This document shows positions 8,955 through 17,631 of a DNA stretch of 49,461 nucleotides, piece after piece. The notes under the pieces were generated by a model. The model saw nothing but the letters and a program-made list of their open reading frames with translations. It did no database searches and was not told the DNA's origin. Made by a program: the position numbers and the translations under genes. Location: NCBI GenBank assembly GCA_021647375.1, contig JAKIUV010000009.1:1-49461 (forward strand), written 5' to 3'. The DNA is from Robiginitomaculum sp. GTDB lineage: Bacteria; Pseudomonadota; Alphaproteobacteria; Caulobacterales; Maricaulaceae. The first letter of the stretch is position 1. Each line of letters opens with the position of its first letter.

Positions 8955-9599
8955 ATGGCGGCGCGCTCGAAAACCAAAGAAAAAATCCTCCGCACCGCAC
9001 TTGCCTTGCTCAATAATGAGGGCGAGGTCAATATCACCTCCGTGGATATTGCCGCCGTTATGGAGATTAGCCCAGGTAATCTATATTATCATTACAAAGG
9101 CAAAGACGTCATCATCGCCGAGCTGTTCGCCGATTTCGAAAACGAGCTTAGGCAGGTTTTGGCCGCGCCCGTCAACAAGCCTATGGCGCTGGAAGACAAT
9201 TGGATTTATCTCTATATCATTTTTGAAGAGATCAATGATTTCCGGTTTTTCTTCCTCAATCTCACCTCCCTGCTAGAGCGTATCCCAGAGTTAAAACCAA
9301 AATTCATGCGGCTATTATCCCTCATGCAAAACACCTTCGAGCGTTTGCTTTCTGGTCTCGAAGCGAGCGGGCATCTAAATTTCCGCCCGGGCGAAAAGCA
9401 AATCCTATCTGAACGCCTAACCGCCCATTTCACCTATTGGCTACCCTATGCAAATTTGCGGGGCTTGCGTGGTTCCCCAAAAACCATAATTCACGAAGGC
9501 GTCTACGCCGCCCTAACCCAAATCACCCCCCATTGGGGCGACCAGTCGGAGCCTTATGCGGCACTGCTCAAAGATTTTCTAGACGAGCAGGTTGGGTGA
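8955..9599 (+). CDS. phaD: TetR-family regulator, PhaD type
   Basis: The 214-residue protein has a TetR DNA-binding domain (about 8-55) with the helix-turn-helix around TSVDIAAVMEISPGNLYYHY and a helical C-terminal ligand domain. The motif ISPGNLYYHYKGKD and the following residues closely resemble Pseudomonas PhaD, which activates the medium-chain pha genes in response to a CoA intermediate. It starts 9 bp after the phasin stop and is the last gene of the pha operon. A homologous role, controlling pha transcription according to fatty-acid flux, is inferred from family and position. It ends 22 bp before a convergent lipoprotein gene; I see no clear terminator between them. Confidence 0.88.
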   Translation: MAARSKTKEKILRTALALLNNEGEVNITSVDIAAVMEISPGNLYYHYKGKDVIIAELFADFENELRQVLAAPVNKPMALEDNWIYLYIIFEEINDFRFFFLNLTSLLERIPELKPKFMRLLSLMQNTFERLLSGLEASGHLNFRPGEKQILSERLTAHFTYWLPYANLRGLRGSPKTIIHEGVYAALTQITPHWGDQSEPYAALLKDFLDEQVG

Positions 9600-9620
9600 A
9601 ATAATGTGCCATATTCGGGT

Positions 9621-10241
9621 TTACCAGGGGATAACAGGCGTATTGATTTCTTTGGTCAAATCAAATTCAACGCGAAAATGGCGTCCTTCGCGGTTCAGTT
9701 CATAGGCGTAGATTTCAGACGTAATTTCTACAGCCCAAACATTGGCCATTGAGGCTTCTAAATCTTGTAACATAAAGAGGGCGATAGAGAAACCATCTGC
9801 CGGGAACTCTTGACGTGTCGCCGTGCCGTCCGTAGCCGTGTCGCCGCCGTATTGGCTAACATTGTCTTCGCTACCATCTTCGTGGTTGTGTTGATGGGAC
9901 AAATGAAGCCCGGTCTCGGTTTGGCTAAACACCCATGTGCGTGAGCGGTTGTCCGCGACAGCGAACGGGATGCGGATGTCTTTACCCGTACAGTTGACGG
10001 TCATGGCCATTTCTTTGTCCGCCATATCTGCATCAACCTCATCGGAGCTAACCAACTTTCCCGCGTAAGATTTCCCGCACAGCAAGTTGAGTCCACCCCA
10101 AAATTGGTCTTGCGCTGACAATGTCGGCGCGGCAACGGGTGCAGGTTCGGTAGCAATAGGTGCCTGGGACGTTTTGGGTTCACACCCTAGCAAACTGAAA
10201 GCGGCAATAATGACGAGGGGTGTTGATAAATATTTGACCAT
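9621..10241 (-). CDS. Hypothetical lipoprotein
   Basis: The protein is 206 residues with a lipoprotein signal peptide; the lipobox SLLGC gives Cys20 as the acylation site. After a Pro/Ala-rich linker it has a soluble domain containing three further cysteines or fewer depending on processing, with segments LLCGKSYAGKLVS and RTWVFSQTETGLHLSHQH. The His/Asp-rich stretch HLSHQHNHEDGSED could bind metal, which is only a suggestion. AGGAGAAACCC precedes the ATG. I do not recognise the family. It converges on phaD and lies immediately upstream of the porin gene on the same strand, 32 bp apart. Confidence 0.8.
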   Translation of the reverse strand: MVKYLSTPLVIIAAFSLLGCEPKTSQAPIATEPAPVAAPTLSAQDQFWGGLNLLCGKSYAGKLVSSDEVDADMADKEMAMTVNCTGKDIRIPFAVADNRSRTWVFSQTETGLHLSHQHNHEDGSEDNVSQYGGDTATDGTATRQEFPADGFSIALFMLQDLEASMANVWAVEITSEIYAYELNREGRHFRVEFDLTKEINTPVIPW

Positions 10242-10273
10242 GGGTTTCTCCTGTTTAGGAGCACCGTAGCGTC

Positions 10274-11434
10274 TTACCAGTCTATCTGCAATCGCGTATA
10301 TAACCCTTTGGCGGAAAACAAATCACCACTAGCATCAGTATAATTAAGCCGCAATCGCAAATGGCTTTCTGGATACCATGTTAAACCGACAGTCCACGCA
10401 TCGACTTTTTCGTCGCCTGCATTTCGTGCGTCGAGCCTATCAAACCGTGCGGCAACTTCCCAGCCGCCAAAGCTGCCTTTGGAGAGCGGGTTGAGCGGTT
10501 TAGTGCGGGAAAATTGCCCTGATTTGGCTTTATAGTTGCGAATTTCACCGGTTAGGAAATACCCCGCTTGAATAAAGCCGCCTTCTACCGAACCTAAATT
10601 GCCGTCTTCCTTAATAAATTCAATATGTCCATGGAACGCGCCTATAACAGTTGCGGCTTCTAGGCCGTACAATAAAGCATCACCCCCGATAATAGGTTTG
10701 ATTTTTTCTCTCGCCAAATGAGGTCCCCAGCGGGCAGAATGTTTGGGCGCACCGAGCGCTCTGTTGGTATGGCGCATTGATGCGCCAATATGGACAACCC
10801 GGCCTTTCTTGAGGACGGGGGCGTAAGTGCCGCGCGCCGCCCAAATGGTGTTAGTCGGCGCACCGTCCACGGCACCGTCTACGGAATTACCAAACACGCC
10901 AGCATTTAAGGAGTAGTTTTCGCCGGACTTGCCAGCATTGACCCCAATACGACGATCATAACCAATGGCATCTGTGATCATACCGCGTTCAATGAAGGTA
11001 TAGTGTCGGGCGGAATTTAATTCTTCCAAGGTCAGGCCCGCTTTCATTTGACCAACACTTATATCCAAAGGCCCCGCCCACGTAAAAAACAAATCTTTAA
11101 CCGTTGTCTCACCGCCCTCATAATCGACTTCGGTTTTAAATTTAAACTTGCCGTATTTACCTTCTATGCCGATGCGCACCGCACGAAACTCGCTGTCATC
11201 AAAATTATTTTCGACACCATTAATGGGCGTTTCAGATATTGCTGCTCCGTCCCAAAAAAGCCGCCCACGCAGTTTCCAGTAATTCCCGTCTGCGTCTTTA
11301 ATTTTGGGGGCGCCATGAAATAAGTTCAAGATATTAGAGCTATTCTTGCCTAAACTATCATCACTCGCAATGGCTGGTAAAGATATAGCGGCGGTACTGG
11401 CAACTAATAGGGTCGCAGCTAATAATTTTTTCAT
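10274..11434 (-). CDS. Outer-membrane porin, OprO/OprP (phosphate-selective) type
   Basis: The start at 11434 gives MKKLLAATLLVASTAAISLPAIA, a classical signal peptide cleaved near residue 23; GAGG lies 6 bases upstream. The mature part (about 360 residues) is rich in alternating aromatic beta strands and ends with the outer-membrane signature LQIDW. Segments such as FRAVRIGIEGKYGKFKFKTE, LFFTWAGPLDISVGQMKAG and ERGMITDAIGYDRRIG are typical of the phosphate-selective porin O/P family. The frame is open to 11491 but that extension would hide the signal peptide. Specific substrate is not predictable; many family members are not phosphate channels. Confidence 0.88.
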   Translation of the reverse strand: MKKLLAATLLVASTAAISLPAIASDDSLGKNSSNILNLFHGAPKIKDADGNYWKLRGRLFWDGAAISETPINGVENNFDDSEFRAVRIGIEGKYGKFKFKTEVDYEGGETTVKDLFFTWAGPLDISVGQMKAGLTLEELNSARHYTFIERGMITDAIGYDRRIGVNAGKSGENYSLNAGVFGNSVDGAVDGAPTNTIWAARGTYAPVLKKGRVVHIGASMRHTNRALGAPKHSARWGPHLAREKIKPIIGGDALLYGLEAATVIGAFHGHIEFIKEDGNLGSVEGGFIQAGYFLTGEIRNYKAKSGQFSRTKPLNPLSKGSFGGWEVAARFDRLDARNAGDEKVDAWTVGLTWYPESHLRLRLNYTDASGDLFSAKGLYTRLQIDW

Positions 11435-11630
11435 GTCTAACCTCAGACAAAAAGTGTTTGGTCTATAAAGTGTGCCGATTTGCACAAACACGCCCGCAAT
11501 ACCAGTAAATTTTAAAATTTATATGACAATGACCTGTTGGCATATTGTCACATGCCAGCATCCATTTTTTGCATAGCTATTATTGCTTTGCAGGCTTGCG
11601 GCTGGTGCGGTGTTCGGCTATTGGGCAAAT

Positions 11631-12269
11631 ATGTTTAATTATGAATTATTTTTGGCGGCGTTTGCGGTGTTGTTTGTCATCATCGATCCGCCTGGCTGTG
11701 CGCCGATTTTCGCAAGCCTGACCCAGGGCACGAGCAAAAAGCATCAGCGTATTATGGCGTTTAAATCCGTGGCCGTTGCTTCGGGGATATTGTTTGTATT
11801 CGCATTTTTCGGCGAGCATATTTTCCATGCCCTTGGCATTGATTTTAATGCTCTGCGTATTGCAGGTGGTATCATGTTGTTTATCATCGCATTGCAGATG
11901 GTGTTTGAGCAGCGCACGGAAAGCCGGGAGAACCGCGCAGAAGAAGCTTTGGAAGCCACTGACGACCCCGAAGATATATCCGTCTTCCCTATGGGCATTC
12001 CTATGATTGCCGGCCCCGGCACTATCGCTTCACTTTTGTTATTGATGTCCGATGCTGACAACACGGTGGACGTGGCATCTATTATGGCCGCTCTTTCGGC
12101 TGTGCTTCTCATCACTTTGTTCTCATTCCTCATTGCAGGTTTTTTGATGAAGCTGATGGGCAAGACATTTACCAATGTCCTAACCCGCGTGCTCGGGTTT
12201 TTATTAGCCGCTCTGGCGGCACAATTTATCATCGATGGCGTCAAAGGTGCACTTGGCGGAATTATGTAA
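11631..12269 (+). CDS. MarC family integral membrane protein
   Basis: From ATG 11631 the product is 212 residues with about six transmembrane segments. The MarC family signature is visible at the N-terminus (FVIIDPPGCAPIFASLT) and in the middle (FPMGIPMIAGPGTIASLLLL). The C-terminal helix contains VLGFLLAALAAQFIIDGVKG. The function of MarC proteins is not established; the old link with multiple antibiotic resistance was not confirmed. An upstream in-frame start at 11583 would add 16 residues, but the family usually begins close to the first helix. No strong ribosome-binding site is seen. Confidence 0.9.
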   Translation: MFNYELFLAAFAVLFVIIDPPGCAPIFASLTQGTSKKHQRIMAFKSVAVASGILFVFAFFGEHIFHALGIDFNALRIAGGIMLFIIALQMVFEQRTESRENRAEEALEATDDPEDISVFPMGIPMIAGPGTIASLLLLMSDADNTVDVASIMAALSAVLLITLFSFLIAGFLMKLMGKTFTNVLTRVLGFLLAALAAQFIIDGVKGALGGIM

Positions 12270-12332
12270 GATAAAATTTTTGTGATTGCCACGCAGGTTA
12301 TCCGCGCTTAATAAGATGAAAATGGAGAAAAT

Positions 12333-12629
12333 ATGTCATATGCACTAGTCAATCTATTGATGAGTATTATCAATATATATTTGCTCATACTTATCATTTG
12401 GGTGATTGCCAGTTGGTTGCGGGCATTTGGCGTTATTGATCCGCGTAATCCCACAATACGTCAAATATTGTCTGTATTAGATGCCTTGGTTGAGCCGGTC
12501 ATTGGCCCCATTCGGCGAGTGATACCAATTATTGGCGGGCTGGATTTATCGCCGCTTGTCGTCATATTTGGTCTCTATTTTATTTTGGACGTGTTGAGGT
12601 CGTTTCAAGCGACCGGAAGCATTTTGTAG
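12333..12629 (+). CDS. yggT: YggT family membrane protein
   Basis: This 98-residue protein has two hydrophobic segments (about 5-27 and 65-90) separated by a conserved amphipathic region with NPTIRQILSVLDALVEPVIGPIRRVIP, the YggT signature. Family members are small inner-membrane proteins linked to osmotic tolerance and, in several bacteria, to cell-division or envelope gene clusters. GGAG lies upstream of the ATG. FolD begins 8 bp after the stop, so the two are probably co-transcribed. Confidence 0.92.
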   Translation: MSYALVNLLMSIINIYLLILIIWVIASWLRAFGVIDPRNPTIRQILSVLDALVEPVIGPIRRVIPIIGGLDLSPLVVIFGLYFILDVLRSFQATGSIL

Positions 12630-12637
12630 GGTAAGTC

Positions 12638-13543
12638 ATGACGGCAAGCCTCATTGACGGTAAAACTATTGCAGCCAGCGTTCGCGCAAATGTCACCGAA
12701 GCAGTGGATGAGTTGAAATTAACCTATGGCTATGTACCGACACTGGCAGTAGTATTGGTCGGCGAAGACCCGGCCTCTCAGGTCTATGTAAAATCCAAGC
12801 ACAAATTCACCAAAGAAGCTGGCATGGGCAGTATAGAGCATAAATTGCCAGCGGATGTTGACGAGAAAACCCTTATAAATTTAATCCACGATCTGAATGC
12901 CGACGATAAGGTCGACGGTATTTTGGTGCAACTCCCGCTTCCGAAACTCATCGACACTGACAAAGTCATTGCCGCTATCGAACCAGCCAAAGATGTTGAT
13001 GGTTTGACGGAAATAAACGCTGGGCGCTTGTCGCTTGGCAAGCCGGGCTTGCGTCCGTGTACACCGGAAGGCTGTGTCATATTGGCCAAGCGCGCCCTTA
13101 AGGATGGCGATAGCTTATCTGGCAAACATTGCGTTATAGTCGGGCGTTCAATTTTGGTCGGTAAGCCTGCCGCATTTTTATTCCTTGAACAAAATTGCAC
13201 AGTCACCATCGCCCATTCCCGCACCAAAAACTTGGACAAAGTCTGTCGGAGCGCCGATATATTGGTTGCCGCCGTTGGTCGCCCATTGATGCTCAAAGGT
13301 GATTGGATTAAAAAAGGCGCTATCGTGATAGATGTCGGCATTAACCGTGTCGCGAATGACAACCCGAAATTCAAGCGTAAGACCAAGCTCGTTGGCGATA
13401 TGGACTTTGATGCTGCTGTCAAACGAGCAGGTGCGATTACCCCTGTACCTGGCGGTGTGGGACCTATGACGATTGCTTGCCTACTCCGCAATACTGTACT
13501 GGCATCTTGCGCGCGGCGTAAAATGGCAATGCCAGATATTTAG
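12638..13543 (+). CDS. folD: Bifunctional methylenetetrahydrofolate dehydrogenase/cyclohydrolase FolD
   Basis: FolD interconverts 5,10-methylene-, methenyl- and 10-formyl-tetrahydrofolate using NADP in the cytoplasm. The 301-residue length is normal. The catalytic segment YVKSKHKFTKEAGM (about 51-64), the substrate loop DGILVQLPLP (about 93-102), the NADP-binding segment IVGRSILVGKPAAF, and the C-terminal TPVPGGVGPMTIACLLRNT are all present. The nucleotide motif reads GRSILVGKP where GRSxIVGxP is usual, a mild change. It follows yggT by 8 bp and precedes the SDR gene by 36 bp. Confidence 0.96.
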   Translation: MTASLIDGKTIAASVRANVTEAVDELKLTYGYVPTLAVVLVGEDPASQVYVKSKHKFTKEAGMGSIEHKLPADVDEKTLINLIHDLNADDKVDGILVQLPLPKLIDTDKVIAAIEPAKDVDGLTEINAGRLSLGKPGLRPCTPEGCVILAKRALKDGDSLSGKHCVIVGRSILVGKPAAFLFLEQNCTVTIAHSRTKNLDKVCRSADILVAAVGRPLMLKGDWIKKGAIVIDVGINRVANDNPKFKRKTKLVGDMDFDAAVKRAGAITPVPGGVGPMTIACLLRNTVLASCARRKMAMPDI

Positions 13544-13579
13544 GCTTGCGGTAATCTTGCAGGCTTGTAGTTTCGCGTC

Positions 13580-14401
13580 ATGGTAAAAAACAAAAATAAA
13601 AAACGGCCAGTCTGTTTAATCACGGGCGCATCGGCAGGCATCGGTGCGGCGCTGGCACGGGAGTTCGCGAATGCGGGCTGGGACTTGGCTCTGACGGCAC
13701 GGCGAGAAGACCCTATGGTAAAGCTGGCGCAAGAGCTTAAGGAAGAATTTGGTGCGACATCCCATATCATTGTAGCTGACTTGGCCAAGCCCGGCGCTTG
13801 TGCTGATATTCTGGAAAGGCTGGCCAAAAAAACCACCCATATTGACGGGCTGGTTAATAATGCGGGCTACGGTCTGACCGGAAATTTCACAGAAAATGAA
13901 TGGCCAGCCCACAAGGATTTTTTGACCGTAATGCTAGAAGCGCCGTGCGAGATGACGCGGCTGGTTTTGGACGATATGGTCGAGCGCGGCTTTGGCCGCA
14001 TCATCAATGTAGCCAGCTTGGCCGGGCATGTACCGGGGTCGCGGGGGCATACACTTTACGGAGCGACGAAAAGCTTTTTGATAAAATTTTCCCAGTCTCT
14101 AAATTTGGAAATGCAAGAACACAATATCAAAGTATCCGCCTTGTGTCCCGGCTTCACCTATAGCGAATTTCACGATGTCAACAAAACACGCGGTGCGGTG
14201 GATAAATTACCGGACTGGATGTGGATGACGGCGGAAGAAGTGGCCGAGAGCGGCTTTATGGCTCTGAGCCGAAACCGCGCCGTCCACATTCCAGGCAATG
14301 CCAATAAAATGATCGCGCTTTTGGCGCGGTTGCTCCCGGAAAGCTGGGCGCTAAAACTCATGAACAGGAATTCAGAAAAATTTAGAAAAGACAAGAAATG
14401 A
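13580..14401 (+). CDS. Short-chain dehydrogenase/reductase
   Basis: The 273-residue protein is a classical SDR: the nucleotide-binding motif TGASAGIGAALA lies near residue 15-26, NNAGYGLTG in the middle, and the catalytic residues in NVASLAGHVPGS (Ser) and LYGATKSFL (Tyr and Lys). The Arg residues after the glycine motif (TARRED) suggest NADP preference. It resembles the DltE/YdfG-like oxidoreductases of unknown physiological substrate. Its stop overlaps the pyrF start by 4 bp (ATGA), so both are translated from one message. Confidence 0.9.
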   Translation: MVKNKNKKRPVCLITGASAGIGAALAREFANAGWDLALTARREDPMVKLAQELKEEFGATSHIIVADLAKPGACADILERLAKKTTHIDGLVNNAGYGLTGNFTENEWPAHKDFLTVMLEAPCEMTRLVLDDMVERGFGRIINVASLAGHVPGSRGHTLYGATKSFLIKFSQSLNLEMQEHNIKVSALCPGFTYSEFHDVNKTRGAVDKLPDWMWMTAEEVAESGFMALSRNRAVHIPGNANKMIALLARLLPESWALKLMNRNSEKFRKDKK

Positions 14402-15102
14402 GAGCCGACCCCAAAATAGCTGATCCAAGGCTATATGTAGCTCTGGATTTACCGGACATAGAAGCGGCTCGTGCGATGGTCGAAACGCTCGGTGATGCGG
14501 TGGTGTCTTATAAAATAGGACTACAGCTACTCCCCCTAGGCGGCACAGAATTTGGCCGCGAATTAAAGCGCATGGGCAAAAACGTATTCCTGGATTTCAA
14601 ACTACACGACATCGGCGCCACAGTGGAAAAAGCTACGCGCTCTATCACCGAAGCGGGCGCGGACTTGCTCACGGTCCATGCCACGCCTGATGTCATGGCG
14701 GCGGCAGTGGACGGGCGCGGTGACAGCGGTTTGAAAATCATGGCGGTTACAGTCTTAACTTCGCTGGACGATACATCACTTTACGACATGGGCTATTTCA
14801 ATACCGTGGAAGAATTGGTCATGCACCGTGTTCGCCAAGCGGTCGATATTGGAGTAGACGGCGTAATCTCTTCCCCCCTAGAAGCAAAAAACATCCGCAA
14901 AATTGTTCCCAATAATTTCCTAATAATAACCCCTGGCGTCCGCATGCCCGGAGGCGACAAAGGTGACCAAAAACGCGTAGCCACGCCAAAAGACGCCCTA
15001 AGAGACGGCGCGTCCCACATAGTCGTCGGCAGGCCAATTACGCAAGCGGACGACCCAAAGGCGGCGGCGATAGAAATTTTAGCTAATATCGGGAATTATT
15101 AG
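14398..15102 (+). CDS. pyrF: Orotidine 5'-phosphate decarboxylase
   Basis: This enzyme makes UMP from OMP, the last step of de novo pyrimidine synthesis. The 234-residue TIM-barrel protein carries the catalytic DxKxxD motif as DFKLHD (Asp66, Lys68, Asp71). Other family segments are LYVALDLPD at the N-terminus and the phosphate-binding GVRMPGGDKGDQKRVATP with IVVGRPITQADDP near the C-terminus. The gene overlaps the upstream SDR by 4 bp. Its stop overlaps the convergent hydroxylase gene by 4 bp, so no terminator separates them. Confidence 0.96.
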   Translation: MRADPKIADPRLYVALDLPDIEAARAMVETLGDAVVSYKIGLQLLPLGGTEFGRELKRMGKNVFLDFKLHDIGATVEKATRSITEAGADLLTVHATPDVMAAAVDGRGDSGLKIMAVTVLTSLDDTSLYDMGYFNTVEELVMHRVRQAVDIGVDGVISSPLEAKNIRKIVPNNFLIITPGVRMPGGDKGDQKRVATPKDALRDGASHIVVGRPITQADDPKAAAIEILANIGNY

Positions 15103-16337
15103 AGGCCTGGCAATTTGGGCGGTATTGGTAATTTGCCCGCTACTTTACTGGCAATCATTTTTTTGACCGGAACGTCTGTTAGTTTTGCCATGAGCACATC
15201 TTTGACAGGTATGGCGGTTTGGGCGGCGACGAGTGCGGCTTTGCGGACGAGGCGGGCGGGGATTGTGTTGGTCGTATAAAGTCCCATCATTTTTTCAGTC
15301 ATCTGATAGAGCGGCCATGTCAATCGGCGGTGATCCGTATTATAGGCTTTGAGAGCGCCGACATTGCCGAGGTCTAAACCGCGTGCATTTGCCTTGCGCA
15401 AATGCCTTATCAAATTGGCAATACCTTGGATACCAAAGTTAAACCCGTGAGCGGTAACCGGATGCATGCCGACGGCGGCATCGCCAACCAAGGCGAGGCG
15501 TTTTGCGTAAAATTGCTGGGCATAGACACCGACGAGAGGGTAAGAAGCCCGCTTGCTAGTCGGGGTTAATTTACCCATCAATCCTTTTAGGCGCGGCTCT
15601 GTGGCGTGCGCATAGTCTTGGTCGTTCATAGCCATGAAGCGCGCGGCCTCTTCGGCTGAGAATGTTTGAACGACCGAGGCTATATCATTGTTAAGCGGCA
15701 AAATAGCCAAGCCGCCGTCATAACGGAAACACTCATGGGCAATATGGTTGTGGGGTGTGGTACCGTGCATACGTCCAACAATCATGGTTTGGCCAAAATC
15801 GTGCATATCGGCTTTGATGCCCGCGTCGCGACGAATTTGCGAAAAGCGTGTGTCGGCAGCAATAGCCAATTGGGATGTGAAAGTTTGACCATCTGCGAGG
15901 GTGATTATTGCGGCATTTGTATCACGCCTTAGAGCCTCCACCTCTATACCTGTAAACCAAGTGATGTTGTCTTTTTTGGCGGCCACGGTGTAAAGTACAC
16001 GGCGAATAATATGGTTGGAGATAATATTACCAAGTTTGTCTGCACCCGCAGAGCTAGGGTTGAAGTCTAGCGCGAACGGCGCATCTCCGTCCACGACTTT
16101 AGCGGCGCGAATAGGTGAGATGTCCGCCTCGTCGATCATCGTCCATGCACCAAGATCAGCCAAGATTTTCCGCGAAGCTTCCGACACGGCTATGTCGCGA
16201 CCATCATTTTCGGGCTTGGAAAGTGCAGTTTTTGTTTGGCGGTCAAACAAGCCAACGGTAAGCCCCATATCTGAAGCCAGAGACGAAAATGCTAACCCGG
16301 CTGGCCCGGCTCCAATCACCAATATATCAAAATACAT
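15099..16337 (-). CDS. UbiH/UbiF/COQ6-type FAD-dependent hydroxylase
   Basis: The protein is about 412 residues from the ATG at 16337, preceded by GGAGAGC. It begins with the FAD dinucleotide motif VIGAGPAGLAFSSL and has the second FAD motif ALVGDAAVGMHPVTAHGFNFG. This pattern is that of aromatic-ring monooxygenases of ubiquinone synthesis (UbiH, UbiF, UbiI, Coq6). The C-terminal 80 residues (RKAALVAAQTAIPVKDVLM and onward) are typical of this group's membrane-associated tail. A ubiquinone hydroxylation role is likely but which ring position is unknown. It converges on pyrF and diverges from glutathione synthase. Confidence 0.85.
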   Translation of the reverse strand: MYFDILVIGAGPAGLAFSSLASDMGLTVGLFDRQTKTALSKPENDGRDIAVSEASRKILADLGAWTMIDEADISPIRAAKVVDGDAPFALDFNPSSAGADKLGNIISNHIIRRVLYTVAAKKDNITWFTGIEVEALRRDTNAAIITLADGQTFTSQLAIAADTRFSQIRRDAGIKADMHDFGQTMIVGRMHGTTPHNHIAHECFRYDGGLAILPLNNDIASVVQTFSAEEAARFMAMNDQDYAHATEPRLKGLMGKLTPTSKRASYPLVGVYAQQFYAKRLALVGDAAVGMHPVTAHGFNFGIQGIANLIRHLRKANARGLDLGNVGALKAYNTDHRRLTWPLYQMTEKMMGLYTTNTIPARLVRKAALVAAQTAIPVKDVLMAKLTDVPVKKMIASKVAGKLPIPPKLPGL

Positions 16338-16483
16338 TCCGCTCTCCATTTCTAACACAGCAGGGTTATGCTAGATAATATTTCACAGAATTGAGCATGG
16401 TGAATTGTCACAGGTCAATTCTTTCAAGTATTTGTGAACGATTCCCCATTGAAATTCGTGTGCAGCTCCTCCACATAGTCTGC

Positions 16484-17431
16484 ATGACATATAGAGTAGC
16501 ATTTCAAATGGACCCGATGGAGGGTGTGGATATTGACGCGGACTCCAGCTTCGCGCTGGCTATGGAGGCACAGGGGCGGGGGGCGGTTCTGTATTCTTAC
16601 GGCGCGGAACAATTGAGTTATAATGCCGGGCGGGTTGAGGCGCGCGCACGGCCTATGACGCTTCGCCGCGAAAAGGGCAACCATGTGACCTTCGGCGATG
16701 AAGTTATTTTGGATTTGGCGGTCGATGTGGACGTGGTCTGGATGCGCCAAGACCCACCCTTTGATATGTCCTATATTACGGCGGCGCATATTTTGGAAAT
16801 GCTGGAGGGGAAAACTCTGGTGTGTAATGATCCAAAGTGGGTGCGCTCATGCCCCGAGAAAATCATCCCGCTGGAATTTCCTGATTTAATCCCTGATACT
16901 CTGATCAGCCGTGATAAAACCTCTATCGACGCATTTCGCGCCAAACACAAAGATATTATCCTCAAGCCCCTCTACGGGAACGGCGGCGCGGGTGTGTTTT
17001 TAGTTCGAGACGGTGACAGTAATTATACATCATTGCTGGAAATGTTTTTCGAAAGCTCCCGCGAGCCTATCATTGCCCAAGCCTTCCTCAAGGATGTGTC
17101 CAAGGGTGATAAGCGTATTATTCTGATTGACGGCGAAATTGCAGGCGGGTTTAACCGCAAGCCAGCCAAGGGCGAAACCCGCTCTAATCTGCATGTGGGC
17201 GGGACTCCCGAAGCTATTACTCTGTCCAAATCCGATCTAAAAATCTGCGCGACTATCGGTCCAATGCTCAAAGAACGCGGGCAAATTTTCGTCGGTATTG
17301 ATGTGATTGGCGATAAAATGACCGAAATAAACCTGACCTCACCCACAGGCATAAACGAGCTAAAACGCTTCACAGGCATAGATGCCGCCGCCCTGTCCTG
17401 GGACGCTATTGAGCGGCGTTTGCAGGGCTGA
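16484..17431 (+). CDS. gshB: Glutathione synthase
   Basis: GshB ligates gamma-glutamylcysteine and glycine with ATP. From ATG 16484 the protein is 315 residues, the normal length, starting MTYRVAFQMDPMEGV. The ATP-grasp domain shows KPLYGNGGAGVFLV, QAFLKDVSKGDKRIILIDGE, and the C-terminal metal-binding IDVIGDKMTEINLTSPTGI. The frame is open for 31 more codons upstream, but the family N-terminus matches the chosen start. The upstream 146 bp separates it from the divergent hydroxylase and should contain both promoters. Confidence 0.95.
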   Translation: MTYRVAFQMDPMEGVDIDADSSFALAMEAQGRGAVLYSYGAEQLSYNAGRVEARARPMTLRREKGNHVTFGDEVILDLAVDVDVVWMRQDPPFDMSYITAAHILEMLEGKTLVCNDPKWVRSCPEKIIPLEFPDLIPDTLISRDKTSIDAFRAKHKDIILKPLYGNGGAGVFLVRDGDSNYTSLLEMFFESSREPIIAQAFLKDVSKGDKRIILIDGEIAGGFNRKPAKGETRSNLHVGGTPEAITLSKSDLKICATIGPMLKERGQIFVGIDVIGDKMTEINLTSPTGINELKRFTGIDAAALSWDAIERRLQG

Positions 17432-17481
17432 AGTTTAAAACACCAATATCCCAATTTTCCGCTCATACCTGTCTCCGTATA

Positions 17482-17571
17482 TCCCCGCGTAGGCGGGGAA
17501 TGCAGGTATCCATCGCAAGGTATTTTGTGAAACCCGATAGCTAATAGATAGACCCCTGCATACGCAGGGGT
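17482..17571. repeat. Two palindromic intergenic repeats downstream of gshB
   Basis: TCCCCGC/GCGGGGA (17482-17499) forms a 7-bp stem with a 4-nt loop. ACCCCTGC/GCAGGGGT (17552-17571) forms an 8-bp stem with a 4-nt loop. Read on the minus strand, the first unit contains GGATACCTGCATTCCCCGCC, which resembles a widespread class of proteobacterial intergenic repeat. The pair lies in the 200-bp gap between gshB and the C39-like gene and may also act as a transcription end. Two units 50 bp apart without a common spacer do not make a CRISPR array. Confidence 0.65.
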
Positions 17572-17631
17572 GAGCGGTTTTAGGGGAAATAGGTTTTTAG
17601 TTTCTTAGTATTTGCATGTTACCAACATTTC

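Noticed and set aside
12784..13491. Long minus-strand ORF of 235 codons opposite folD
   Set aside because: It lies wholly antisense to a clear FolD and has no domain; it is a codon-bias shadow.
17482..17571. Possible CRISPR-like repeats
   Set aside because: There are only two palindromes, they differ in sequence, and no third unit, leader or cas gene is nearby.
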